A stretch of DNA of 64,000 nucleotides, taken from contig JARKIP010000035.1 in assembly GCA_029990175.1 (NCBI GenBank), forward strand, positions 35,974,001 through 36,038,000. The letters are read 5' to 3'. The DNA comes from Petunia secreta. Lineage: Eukaryota; Streptophyta; Magnoliopsida; Solanales; Solanaceae. A model generated the notes under the pieces. It did not search any database. It saw nothing but the letters and a program-made list of their open reading frames with translations, and was not told the DNA's origin. Within the stretch, counting starts at the first letter, position 1, and the number at the start of each line of letters is the position of its first letter. Position numbers and translations under genes: made by a program. Shown one piece after another: positions 40,994-50,656 of the stretch.

Positions 40994-41787
40994 TGATGAG
41001 ACCCAAATCGTACCAAGACACTTTCCAACACTTTCCGACATGTGCCCAGCTTGGAAGATACAAAGGACTTGAAGTCAAGGGCTTTGGAAGTGTTCCGGAT
41101 GGTTTCATCATTAGGCTCCACGCCTAAGGAGAAGGAAGGAGGCCCAGCATAGCTAGGCGCCCCGCCTAGGAAGCTCACTGCCTAAGAATGGAAGGCACCC
41201 AGGCGCCCCACCTAGCCAGGCGCCCCGCCTAGCTGAAGGCCAAGCCAGGCGCCCCGCCTAGCCAGGCGCCCAGCCTAGCTGAAGGCCAAGCCAGGCGCCC
41301 AGCCTAGCTGAAGGCCAAGCCAGGCGCCCCTCCTACAGTCCAGGCGCCCCTCCCAGCTGAAAAGACTATGTTTCTTTTACTGTTTTGCCCTGCGTGGCTT
41401 ATTTGTTAAACCTTATTAGTAAGGGTATTTTAGTCTTTGTGCAAGCTTGGGAAACACTATAAATACCCAAGCCTAGCTTATTTTACACTTAGCTTATTAT
41501 TGATATTGATGAATGTTGAACATTGAACATGAGCATGGCTCTTGGTATTGAATGAAACCCTTTGATCTTGGACTTGTATGTCTTCTAGCGGATCTAGATG
41601 AATACTCTTCCTCTCCGACCATTCTACTTGCGTGCTCGCGTTAGCTCGAGGGTAGTTGCATAGCGTAGGTGTTCTTGTCCTTCTCTCGGGGTGTAACGGA
41701 ACAAGTTCTCCGTTGCTACTTGGGATTAGAGATCGAGTTACGTCTCGTTCTTTATCTTTTTATCTTTTCCGCGTTTGATTCTCATCA
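40994..41787 (+). repeat. 5' LTR of E11, AGGCGCC-type
   Basis: Ends TGATGAGA / TCTCATCA. Palindrome array at 41155-41357; TATA box at 41458-41465. Confidence 0.95.
41458..41465 (+). promoter_or_regulatory. TATA box of the E11 5' LTR
   Basis: TATAAATA about 100 bp downstream of the palindrome array. The same box is present in the 3' LTR near 54838. Confidence 0.6.
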
Positions 41788-42566
41788 GTTTGGTATCAGA
41801 GCAAGGCTCGGGTTTTGTTTCTACAAACCCCCGACCCTTGATTCTTCGTGCCTAGTATCTTCTTTTAGTTTTTCTTGTTGTTGAAGTTATTAGAAAGGAG
41901 AAAATTGCAAAAAAAATTGGAAAATTGAAAAATACAAAAAATTTGGTGTAACTTGTTGATTTGGATGATTCGTGATATGGGTGTTGTGGATTCTTGATCG
42001 TGATTGAATTCCCGTTACTTGGATACCAAAATTGTTGGAATTGGTGAAGTTTGAAAAATTGAAACCCCAAAACCCCTTAAACCCTTGAAGAACTTGTTCT
42101 TGATGAATTTTGGTTTGATTCTTGGGTTGGATTGATGTTTGATTGAAAACTTGTTATTGGGGATTGATCTTCATTGAAATACAAACAATTTGGTACCAAT
42201 TTTGTGGGATTTGAACATGTATAACACCTTCTTTGATGAATCACAATCCTTGTTGGAGCCCTTTTGTTAAACCCTTGTGTTCTTGAGTTCTTGAGATTGA
42301 ATCCTGATTTGATTGATTGTTTGATTGAAATTTTGATTGGGTTTTGTTAAGGAAGATCAAACACAACTTTGGGTATCTTTGGATTGTGAAAACAAGTTGA
42401 AAACATCGGAATTGAGGCTTGAAAATCGACTTGAAACGAGTTTGGAACGAGTTGGAAAAAGCTTCAGGCTAGGCGCCCCGCCTAAGCCAGGCGCCCCGCC
42501 TGACTTGGCTACTGCCTAAGTCCCAGGCGCCCCGCCTAGACCCAGGCGCCCCGCCTGGCACACAGC
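41788..42566 (+). other. E11 leader, first part, with AGGCGCC palindromes
   Basis: PBS 41791-41802, A/T-rich sequence, then AGGCGCCCCGCCT palindromes at 42472-42558. E12 is inserted eight bases after the last visible motif (TSD ACAGC). Nothing coding is supported. Confidence 0.85.
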
Positions 42567-43316
42567 TGATGCAATCGAAAATACGAAAGCGATAAAAGAT
42601 AAGAAACGAGACGAGACTCACACTAAAGTCGAGTAGCAACGAAGAACTTGTTCCGTTACACCCCGAGCGATTGGGAAGAATCACCTACGCTAAGCAACTA
42701 TCCTCAAGAGACACGAGGCTCAAGCAAATAGAATGATCGAAGATGGATTGAAGAGCAACTTGGATTCATCCAATTGATTTCAAGCCAAAAGAGTTACAAT
42801 GTCAAGAGCTATGCTCATTCAATGTGTTTTGTGTTCAAACTAAGGTGAAAACAATAAATGATGAAAGAGGGCATTTATAGCACCTCATTACAATGTTTCC
42901 TAGCATTCTGGTCCGCTGCTACTCGAGTGTTCTTCGCGATCGCGCAGAGTTATATGCGATCGCGTGGAACACTAAAATGCAGAAGGTCGCGATAGCGCGA
43001 GTCTTGGCGCGATCGCGCAGGCAAAAGAAATGGTCATCGCGATCGCGTGAGTGATGGACGCGATCGCGAAGAGCAAGTTTCCAGTCTTAGGCAGTAAGCT
43101 CAGCAGACTTCCCCTGTTTTTGCCCTGTTTTGCTCCCCTGCTTCTTGCACTGTTTCCTGCCCTGTTTCCACATGGAATGAGCTCCAATGCATTGCCTTTA
43201 AGTCCTTCCCCGAGCTCGTCTCATCCACGCCTCTCCAAACCAAGTGTAGGTGAGCGTCTTGTATATCCTTGGCTTGACTTCGAGTGAATGGTCTCGATGC
43301 AATTTGGGTTGCATCA
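42567..43316 (-). repeat. 3' LTR of E12, GCGATCGC-type
   Basis: 750 bp with GCGATCGC motifs at 42935-43075. The polyprotein stop (43100) lies in it. Confidence 0.96.
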
Positions 43317-46300
43317 TCCTCCCCTTCTTGAGAAGATTTCGTCCTCGAAATTGAGTCGTCCTCCTCCAAGGTATCTTCACCTACATCAAAAGAAGTCAAG
43401 TCACTAACATTGAAAGTAGTCGATACATTATACTCACCGGGCAAATCTATTACGTATGCATTGTTGTTGATCTTGGACAACACTTGGAATGGTCCATCGC
43501 CCCTTGGTGCCAACTTCCCCTTCCTTTGGTTTGGAAATCGTTCCTTGCGGAAGTGCACCCATACCCAATCTCCCTTCTTGAAGTCCACCTTCTTTCGTCC
43601 TTTGTTTTTCTTGGTTGCTATCTTCTCATAGGCCTCTTCTAACGTCTTCCGCGCCTTGGCATGAAGTTCAAGCAATGCTTTGGCCCGAGCTTTACCTTCA
43701 AAATCAACAACCATATCCCTTGGCAAAGGGGTAAGATCAAGAGGAATCAATGGGTTAAAACCATAAACACACTCAAATGGAGTCATGCCAATCATGCGAT
43801 GTAAAGTGCGGTTATATGCAAACTCCATGAGTGGTAGCTTATCAATCCAAGTCCCGGCCTTCCCTTTGGTCATAGCTCGTAGTAGAGCTCCCAAAGTCCG
43901 GTTCACCACCTCGGTTTGTCCATCGGTTTGAGGGTGGTGGGACGTGGAGAAGAGCAACTTGGTGCCAAGAGCACCCCACAAACACTTCCAAAAATGGCTA
44001 AGGAACTTGGAGTCCCTATCACTTACAATGGTGCGAGGCACCCCATGCAATTTCAAGACATGATCAATAAACAAGGAAGCTACATGTTGGGCATCATTAG
44101 TCTTTTTGCACGGAATGAAGTGAGCCATTTTGGAGAAACGGTCAACGACAACAAAAATGCTATCGTGTCCTCCTCTAGTCCGGGGTAAAGCCATAACAAA
44201 ATCCATAGAAAGATCAACCCACGGACTAGTAGGAATGGGCAAAGGAGTGTATAGTCCTTGGTTGTTGGATCTAGACTTGGCCCTCTTGCAATCCAAGCAA
44301 GCATTGCAAAATCGCTCCACAAGAGGCCTCATCTTTGGCCAATGGAATTGCTCTTTAAGTATGGCCATAGTCTTATCCACCCCAAAGTGACCCATCAAGC
44401 CCCCGCAATGTGCTTCTTGCACTAGCACATCTCTCCAAGAGGACTCGGGGACACACACTCGCCCATGCTTGAAAATGTAGCCATCTACCCATTGGTATTT
44501 TTCCACCCTTTCCCCACTCACTAGAGCATCATGAATGCTCTTGAGCTTTGGGTCATGAGCGTACAATGACTTGATACTCTCAAAACCCACAAGTCTAGAA
44601 GCGAGGGTGGTGGCAAGAGCGAATTTTCTTGAAAGCGCATCGGCCACAACGTTGTCCTTACCCTTCTTGTAATGAATTACATAAGGAAAGGACTCAACAA
44701 ATTCCACCCACTTGGCATGTCTCTTGTTCAACTTTTCTTGGCCTCTTAGATGCTTGAGTGACTCATGGTCACTCTTGATCACAAATTCCCGAGGCCATAG
44801 ATAGTGTTGCCAATGGGCTAGAGCTCTCACGAGGGCATACAACTCCTTGTCATACGTGGAGTAATTCAAGGTTGCGCCCTTCAACTTCTCGCTAAAGTAG
44901 GCAACGGGTTTCCCTTCTTGCATGAGAACACCCCCAATACCCACCCCCGAGGCATCACACTCTACCTCAAAAGCCTTCCCGAAGTCGGGCAATTGTAACA
45001 AAGGGGCGGTACTTAGCCTACCTTTCAATTCTTGGAAAGCCTTCTCTTGCGGCTCTCCCCAAACAAAAGGCTTGTCCTTTTTCACCAACTCGGTGAGTGG
45101 TGCGGCTATGGTGCTAAAGTCCCTAACAAAGCGCCTATAGAAACTAGCTAGGCCATGGAAACTCCTCACATGAGAAACGGTGGTAGGAGTAGGCCAATCT
45201 CTAATGGCTTCAACTTTGGACTCATCGACTTCTACACCATTGGCACTAACAACAAAGCCCAAAAAGACAACCTTTTCAACACAAAAGGCACACTTCTTAA
45301 AGTTGGCATAGAGCTTTTCGGCTCGTAGCACTTCAAGCACTTGACTCAAGTGGCCAACGTGGTCATCTATTGACTTGCTATAAATCAATATGTCGTCAAA
45401 GTAGACGACCACGAATTTGTTGATGAATGGCTTTAGCACATGGTTCATTAGCCGCATGAAGGTACTAGGTGCGTTGGAGAGGCCGAAAGGCATCACCAAC
45501 CATTCATAAAGACCAAATTTGGTCTTGAATGCGGTTTTCCACTCATCACCCGGTTTCATCCGGATTTGGTGGTAGCCGGACCTAAGGTCTATTTTTGAAA
45601 AGACACAAGAACCACTAAGCTCATCCAACATATCATCCAAACGAGGTATGGGATGTCGATACTTTACCGTGATCTTGTTGACCGCTCGACAATCCACACA
45701 CATCCTCCAAGTGCCATCCTTCTTTGGAACAAGGATCACGGGCACGGCACATGGGCTCAAGCTCTCCCGCACCAAGCCTTTGGTAAGCAATTCATCAATT
45801 TGCTTTTGTAACTCCCTTGTGTCCTCGGGGTTACTTCTATATGCCGACTTGTTGGGAATTTGGGACCCCGGAACGAAATCAATTTGATGCTCAATGCCCC
45901 TCAAGGGAGGCAATCCATCCGGCATCTCCTCCGGGAACATGTCCTCATAGACCTTCAAAACATTGTCAATAGCACTAGGCAAAGGGTTAGGGTTAGATAA
46001 ACAATCACTTTCGGAATTTAAAACCATACCTTTGTGCACTAGGCATATGAGCATCTTGGTGCCATCATTACCTTTCAAATACTCACCCGGTTGCATCATG
46101 GCACACATGCGACCGGTGGAAGATGGTGGAATCTCGGCCAAAGATTTGGCCACAATCGGGGACTTGGCCTTAGCCGCTTCCCTCAACTCTTTCATGCGCC
46201 GGTAGTCTTCACTTACTTGTTTCGGGGTCAAAGGTGTAAGCACAAACCTTTTTCCCTCATGTTTCACCGTGTAAGTGTTGGCCCGGCCATCATGAACCAC

Positions 46301-48127
46301 TTGTTTGTCGTATTGCCAAGGCCTTCCAAACAAAAGATGGCAAGCTTGCATTGGCACCACGTCAAACATGTGTTCATCTTGATAGTTCCCAATCTTGAAT
46401 CTAATCAAGACTTGCTTCACTACCCTCAATTCCCCACACTCACTTAGCCATTGCAATCGGTAGGGGCTCGGGTGTTTAATGGTAGTCAACTTCAATTGTG
46501 AGACCAAGGATTGGCTCACCACATTTGCACAACTACCCGAGTCAATTATCATGGAACAAACTTGTCCCTTCACTCTACACCGGGCATGGAACAAGTTTTC
46601 TCTTTGCTCATCCTCCCTCTCCTCACCCACCATGGCTCCCAAAATTCGACGAACCACAAGGAACATATTAGGATCATCCCCCTCCGTCGCTCTCTCTTCA
46701 CCCTCACCCTCAACTTCCTCACTCTCCTCTTCGACTTCACCCTCGGACTCACTTTCACCCTCATAGACCAACCCATCATCCATCACAATCATTGTCTTCC
46801 GGGTAGGACACTCTTTGGCAAAGTGGCCATAACCCTTGCATTTATGACATTGGAAAGAAGAAGGAGAAGGAGTATTTAAAGTAGTTTTAGAAATACCTCC
46901 AACTTCTTTGTGGTCGCTCTTTGGAGTAGCCTTTTCAAAAGGCTTCTTTACATCTCGGCTCCCACTTGCTCCACTAGCATATGGGCTCTTCCAATCTTTG
47001 GTGCGAGTTGAAGGAGTGGTGGTGGTAGCACTCCTATAGCGAGGAGCCTTTTCTTCCTTGAGCCATTTCTCGGCTTCAACCGCGGCATCACAAACATCTT
47101 GCAAGGAGTGGAAGATGTGAAGTCTCAATTGGGAAGCAATCTCCCTACTCAAGCCACTTTTGAAACGGATGATAGCTTGTTCTTCATCCTCCGTTTCCAT
47201 ATCAAGAGCCATCCGGTTTTTCTCAAAGTCGTTGAAATATTCATCAACGGACTTGTAGCCTTGCTTCAATTCATAGAGCTTTTTGAGTTGCTCTTGTCGA
47301 TACTTGGGAGTCACATACTTGTTGTTCATAACTTCTTTCAATTCTTCCCAAGTGATGTTCATCCGCAACCCAAGTCTTCTCCTTGATCGCTTGATGGATT
47401 CCCACCAAGTAGAGGCATAGGACTCAAATGATGAAATGGCATAAGTGGCCTTCTTCTCCTCGGTCATATCATTTGTGTCAAAGACCCGCTCCAATTGGAT
47501 CTTCCATTCAAGAAATGCTTCCGGATCACTAGTCCCCTTGAAAGGCGGGATAGTGATCTTGACACTATTGAGATTAGTGTCTCGACCCCCACGGTGTTGT
47601 TCCGGTTGAACCCCATAGTTGTCATCAACATCTTCATATTCCCTTCCCAAGTTTCTTCCCATATAAGCTCTTGGTGGTCCTCGACCTCGACCTCGACCCC
47701 TTTCTACACCTCGGCCTCCATTCATCGCCCTCCTATTTGGATAGGGAGCATCAAAGTAATCATCATCAAGTCCGAGGCCCTCCCCTTCTTGAGCTTCATC
47801 AACTTGCTCAAGAGGTGCAATGTTTCTCCGAGGCCTTAGGAATGGAACATCTCCTTGGGGATTGCCCAAGGGTTGGGGATTGCCCAACATTCTTTCTCTA
47901 GCAAGAGCCTCATCCCTCAACCGTTGTCGACGAACTAGCTCCGCATATTGATCCGGCTTCATGATGGAATCATCACTAGTGCCTTCATTGGGGTCCTTTT
48001 GGACACTCGGGGTCCTCTCCTTTTCAAGAGCCTCCATTTTAAGGTTTAGTGCCTTCACCTCGGCTAACAAATTAGCCAAGACGTCGGTTGGAACCTCAAT
48101 GGTACTCTGTGCTTTCTCCTCCGCCAT
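43100..48127 (-). CDS. E12 gag-pol polyprotein, 1675 aa, intact
   Basis: Same length and domain positions as the E9 protein: RG-rich stretch near 143-150, CCHC 427-440, retropepsin Asp529-Ser-Gly, RT YFDD 909-912, RNase H including ADALSR, and integrase with its zinc region and D-D35-E core. The C-terminal 72 or so residues are encoded in the 3' LTR. Differences from E9 are scattered substitutions, most visibly in the acidic linker before protease. The ATG at 48127 is preceded by TGTAG-GTAC on the minus strand. It is a likely source of enzymes in trans. Confidence 0.97.
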   Translation of the reverse strand: MAEEKAQSTIEVPTDVLANLLAEVKALNLKMEALEKERTPSVQKDPNEGTSDDSIMKPDQYAELVRRQRLRDEALARERMLGNPQPLGNPQGDVPFLRPRRNIAPLEQVDEAQEGEGLGLDDDYFDAPYPNRRAMNGGRGVERGRGRGRGPPRAYMGRNLGREYEDVDDNYGVQPEQHRGGRDTNLNSVKITIPPFKGTSDPEAFLEWKIQLERVFDTNDMTEEKKATYAISSFESYASTWWESIKRSRRRLGLRMNITWEELKEVMNNKYVTPKYRQEQLKKLYELKQGYKSVDEYFNDFEKNRMALDMETEDEEQAIIRFKSGLSREIASQLRLHIFHSLQDVCDAAVEAEKWLKEEKAPRYRSATTTTPSTRTKDWKSPYASGASGSRDVKKPFEKATPKSDHKEVGGISKTTLNTPSPSSFQCHKCKGYGHFAKECPTRKTMIVMDDGLVYEGESESEGEVEEESEEVEGEGEERATEGDDPNMFLVVRRILGAMVGEEREDEQRENLFHARCRVKGQVCSMIIDSGSCANVVSQSLVSQLKLTTIKHPSPYRLQWLSECGELRVVKQVLIRFKIGNYQDEHMFDVVPMQACHLLFGRPWQYDKQVVHDGRANTYTVKHEGKRFVLTPLTPKQVSEDYRRMKELREAAKAKSPIVAKSLAEIPPSSTGRMCAMMQPGEYLKGNDGTKMLICLVHKGMVLNSESDCLSNPNPLPSAIDNVLKVYEDMFPEEMPDGLPPLRGIEHQIDFVPGSQIPNKSAYRSNPEDTRELQKQIDELLTKGLVRESLSPCAVPVILVPKKDGTWRMCVDCRAVNKITVKYRHPIPRLDDMLDELSGSCVFSKIDLRSGYHQIRMKPGDEWKTAFKTKFGLYEWLVMPFGLSNAPSTFMRLMNHVLKPFINKFVVVYFDDILIYSKSIDDHVGHLSQVLEVLRAEKLYANFKKCAFCVEKVVFLGFVVSANGVEVDESKVEAIRDWPTPTTVSHVRSFHGLASFYRRFVRDFSTIAAPLTELVKKDKPFVWGEPQEKAFQELKGRLSTAPLLQLPDFGKAFEVECDASGVGIGGVLMQEGKPVAYFSEKLKGATLNYSTYDKELYALVRALAHWQHYLWPREFVIKSDHESLKHLRGQEKLNKRHAKWVEFVESFPYVIHYKKGKDNVVADALSRKFALATTLASRLVGFESIKSLYAHDPKLKSIHDALVSGERVEKYQWVDGYIFKHGRVCVPESSWRDVLVQEAHCGGLMGHFGVDKTMAILKEQFHWPKMRPLVERFCNACLDCKRAKSRSNNQGLYTPLPIPTSPWVDLSMDFVMALPRTRGGHDSIFVVVDRFSKMAHFIPCKKTNDAQHVASLFIDHVLKLHGVPRTIVSDRDSKFLSHFWKCLWGALGTKLLFSTSHHPQTDGQTEVVNRTLGALLRAMTKGKAGTWIDKLPLMEFAYNRTLHRMIGMTPFECVYGFNPLIPLDLTPLPRDMVVDFEGKARAKALLELHAKARKTLEEAYEKIATKKNKGRKKVDFKKGDWVWVHFRKERFPNQRKGKLAPRGDGPFQVLSKINNNAYVIDLPGEYNVSTTFNVSDLTSFDVGEDTLEEDDSISRTKSSQEGEDDATQIASRPFTRSQAKDIQDAHLHLVWRGVDETSSGKDLKAMHWSSFHVETGQETVQEAGEQNRAKTGEVC

Positions 48128-49429
48128 GTACCTACAACAATCAAAAACAAGAAAGGAAGATTAGAGTAAAAGTCCTCACTCACTCCCTCACTTTTGTTTG
48201 TCGCTCGGGTTCACTCAAGCTTGGGGTTAGGTTCACAAACTTGAAATCAACGGCCTCCTCGTAGTTGCGCAACCTCCTCAATGATCAAACCAAAATACAA
48301 GAACCAGATGCTCTTCGGGAAGAGTGGATTCAATGGGACTCGATTAACGCTAAGCTATTTGGTGCGCACTTGAACCAAACAATTAACTACGAATCTTCTT
48401 TGGATTCTACTCTCCTTCTAGGCACGAGTATCCTATTCGCACAAGGGATTAGTACTAATTGGGTAGAAGTGTTACCCTCAAAGTACTAACCGGAAGTGGC
48501 GCGATCAAATGTTCAAAGATCGAATCGCCACTAAACGGATTCGGAATTGGACGAATTTTGGTTTGTGATCTAGAAACCCACCATATTTGATGATGCTATG
48601 GGAGTTTTGGTGGTTGGGAACTGTTACGACACCTTTGCGAACGTTCTGTCCAACTTCAGGAAATTCTGGAAGTTGGTTCCCTTCGCGATCGCGTGCAGAT
48701 TAGCGCGACCGCGATGAACAAAAATTCAGAATTGGCGCGATAGCGCGAGACCTTGCGCGATCGCGCAGGTTTGTTCAGCTGAACCAGAATCTCGACAGAA
48801 AAACAGCAGTTTTGGCACAACAACAACCCAAATGCAATGTATTTCAGTTTTCAAGCTTTCCAAAGATGTTTTTCAGCTGGAACAAACATTCCCCAATAGT
48901 TCATACACAAAAACAACCATCAAACAACTTGTTTTCAAAGATTTTTGACAAGTTCTTCAATATTTCCAAAAACCTTCAAGAACCAAATTTTCGATTTTCA
49001 CTACAATACTCCAAATGATGTTATGTTGGTATCAAAACAACGGGAAAACTATTGTGAACAATCCCCGATACCAAACATTCACAATATCATAACATCAAGC
49101 AAGTTTTGGCAAATTTTACAAAATACCCAACCTAGGGTTCAATTTTTGAACTTTTGATTTTCAACTCCAAAACGCGTTTTGTTGGTACCCAATTGTCGGG
49201 TTCACGTAAACAAACAATCCCCGATAATCAAAACCAACAAAATCGTAACATCAAGCGATTTCCTTCAAATTTTTGGGTTTTTGAGTTTTTGAATTTTTTT
49301 CTTCTCTTTTTTTTTTTTCAATATAACAAGAACAAGGACACGAAAATAAATGCGGAACAAAGATGACAAGCACGAAGAGTAGGACGAGGGCTCGTAAGAA
49401 CGCAACCCTAGCCTTGCTCTGATACCAAC
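48128..49429 (-). other. E12 leader with PBS and GCGATCGC array
   Basis: PBS 49416-49427. GCGATCGC-type palindromes at 48682-48768 match those in its LTRs. GTGAGGGAGTG occurs just upstream of the acceptor-like TGTAG-GTACATGG. Confidence 0.8.
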
Positions 49430-50179
49430 TGATGCAATCGAAAATACGAAAGCGATAAAAGATAAGAAACGAGACGAGACTCACACTAAAGTCGAGTAGC
49501 AACGAAGAACTTGTTCCGTTACACCCCGAGCGATTGGGAAGAATCACCTACGCTAAGCAACTATCCTCAAGAGACACGAGGCTCAAGCAAATAGAATGAT
49601 CGAAGATGGATTGAAGAGCAACTTGGATTCATCCAATTGATTTCAAGCCAAAAGAGTTACAATGTCAAGAGCTATGCTCATTCAATGTGTTTTGTGTTCA
49701 AACTAAGGTGAAAACAATAAATGATGAAAGAGGGCATTTATAGCACCTCATTACAATGTTTCCTAGCATTCTGGTCCGCTGCTACTCGAGTGTTCTTCGC
49801 GATCGCGCAGAGTTATATGCGATCGCGTGGAACACTAAAATGCAGAAGGTCGCGATAGCGCGAGTCTTGGCGCGATCGCGCAGGCAAAAGAAATGGTCAT
49901 CGCGATCGCGTGAGTGATGGACGCGATCGCGAAGAACAAGTTTCCAGTCTTAGGCAGTAAGCTCAGCAGACTTCCCCTGTTTTTGCCCTGTTTTGCTCCC
50001 CTGCTTCTTGCACTGTTTCCTGCCCTGTTTCCACATGGAATGAGCTCCAATGCATTGCCTTTAAGTCCTTCCCCGAGCTCGTCTCATCCACGCCTCTCCA
50101 AACCAAGTGTAGGTGAGCGTCTTGTATATCCTTGGCTTGACTTCGAGTGAATGGTCTCGATGCAATTTGGGTTGCATCA
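49430..50179 (-). repeat. 5' LTR of E12
   Basis: 750 bp with GCGATCGC motifs at 49797-49935. It differs from the 3' LTR at about 49928 (AAGAACAAG against AAGAGCAAG). Confidence 0.96.
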
Positions 50180-50184
50180 ACAGC

Positions 50185-50656
50185 ACAACCCAGGCGCCCC
50201 ACCTGAGTTTCAGGCGCCCCTCCTGAGTGCTGAACGCATTGTTTCGGGTAGATTTTCGTAGGTATTTCCCTTTGTTTGATAACATAACATCTAGTTAGTA
50301 CTAATTTAAGTAACCGATCTACTTGAATAGTGCTAACCCTTTGATTGCTCTTAAGTGATTCGTGCCTAGCAAGGAGAGTAGAATTCTAAAGAAAAGCGTA
50401 GAATCTTTTAACTCAAGTCCTTCACTTCAAAGTGCCTAGCGTTCATTGAGTCCCATTAACTCCACTCACCCCGGAGTGTGCGTGACTCGTGAATAGTTTA
50501 GTTGAGTTGAGGAGTTGCTAATCATCTACGTGAAGCTTGGGACTACAAGTTGAGTGAAATATCCATCGTCACCCAAAAGAGTGATCCGAGTGAACACAAG
50601 TGAGGGAGCGAGTGAGGTGTTTCAACTAACTCTTGTTTTCTTTGTTTGTAGGTACA
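50185..50656 (+). other. E11 leader, second part
   Basis: Resumes after E12 with two more AGGCGCC palindromes (50189-50226), then an ordinary leader with GTGAGGGAGCG near 50600 and TTTGTAG-GTACAATGG at the gag start. Confidence 0.8.

Larger units (their letters stand above)
42567..50179 (-). mobile_element. E12, complete autonomous Ty3/gypsy element (minus)
   Basis: Both LTRs are 750 bp (42567-43316 and 49430-50179) with one visible difference. TSD ACAGC lies at 42562-42566 and 50180-50184. PBS 49416-49427; reversed polypurine tract at 43317. The polyprotein is intact. Same family as E9, opposite orientation, inserted inside the leader palindrome array of E11. Confidence 0.97.

Noticed and set aside
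41155..41357. AGGCGCC repeats as a CRISPR array
   Set aside because: Units are only 13 nt, spacing is irregular, spacers are themselves repeated, and there are no cas genes.
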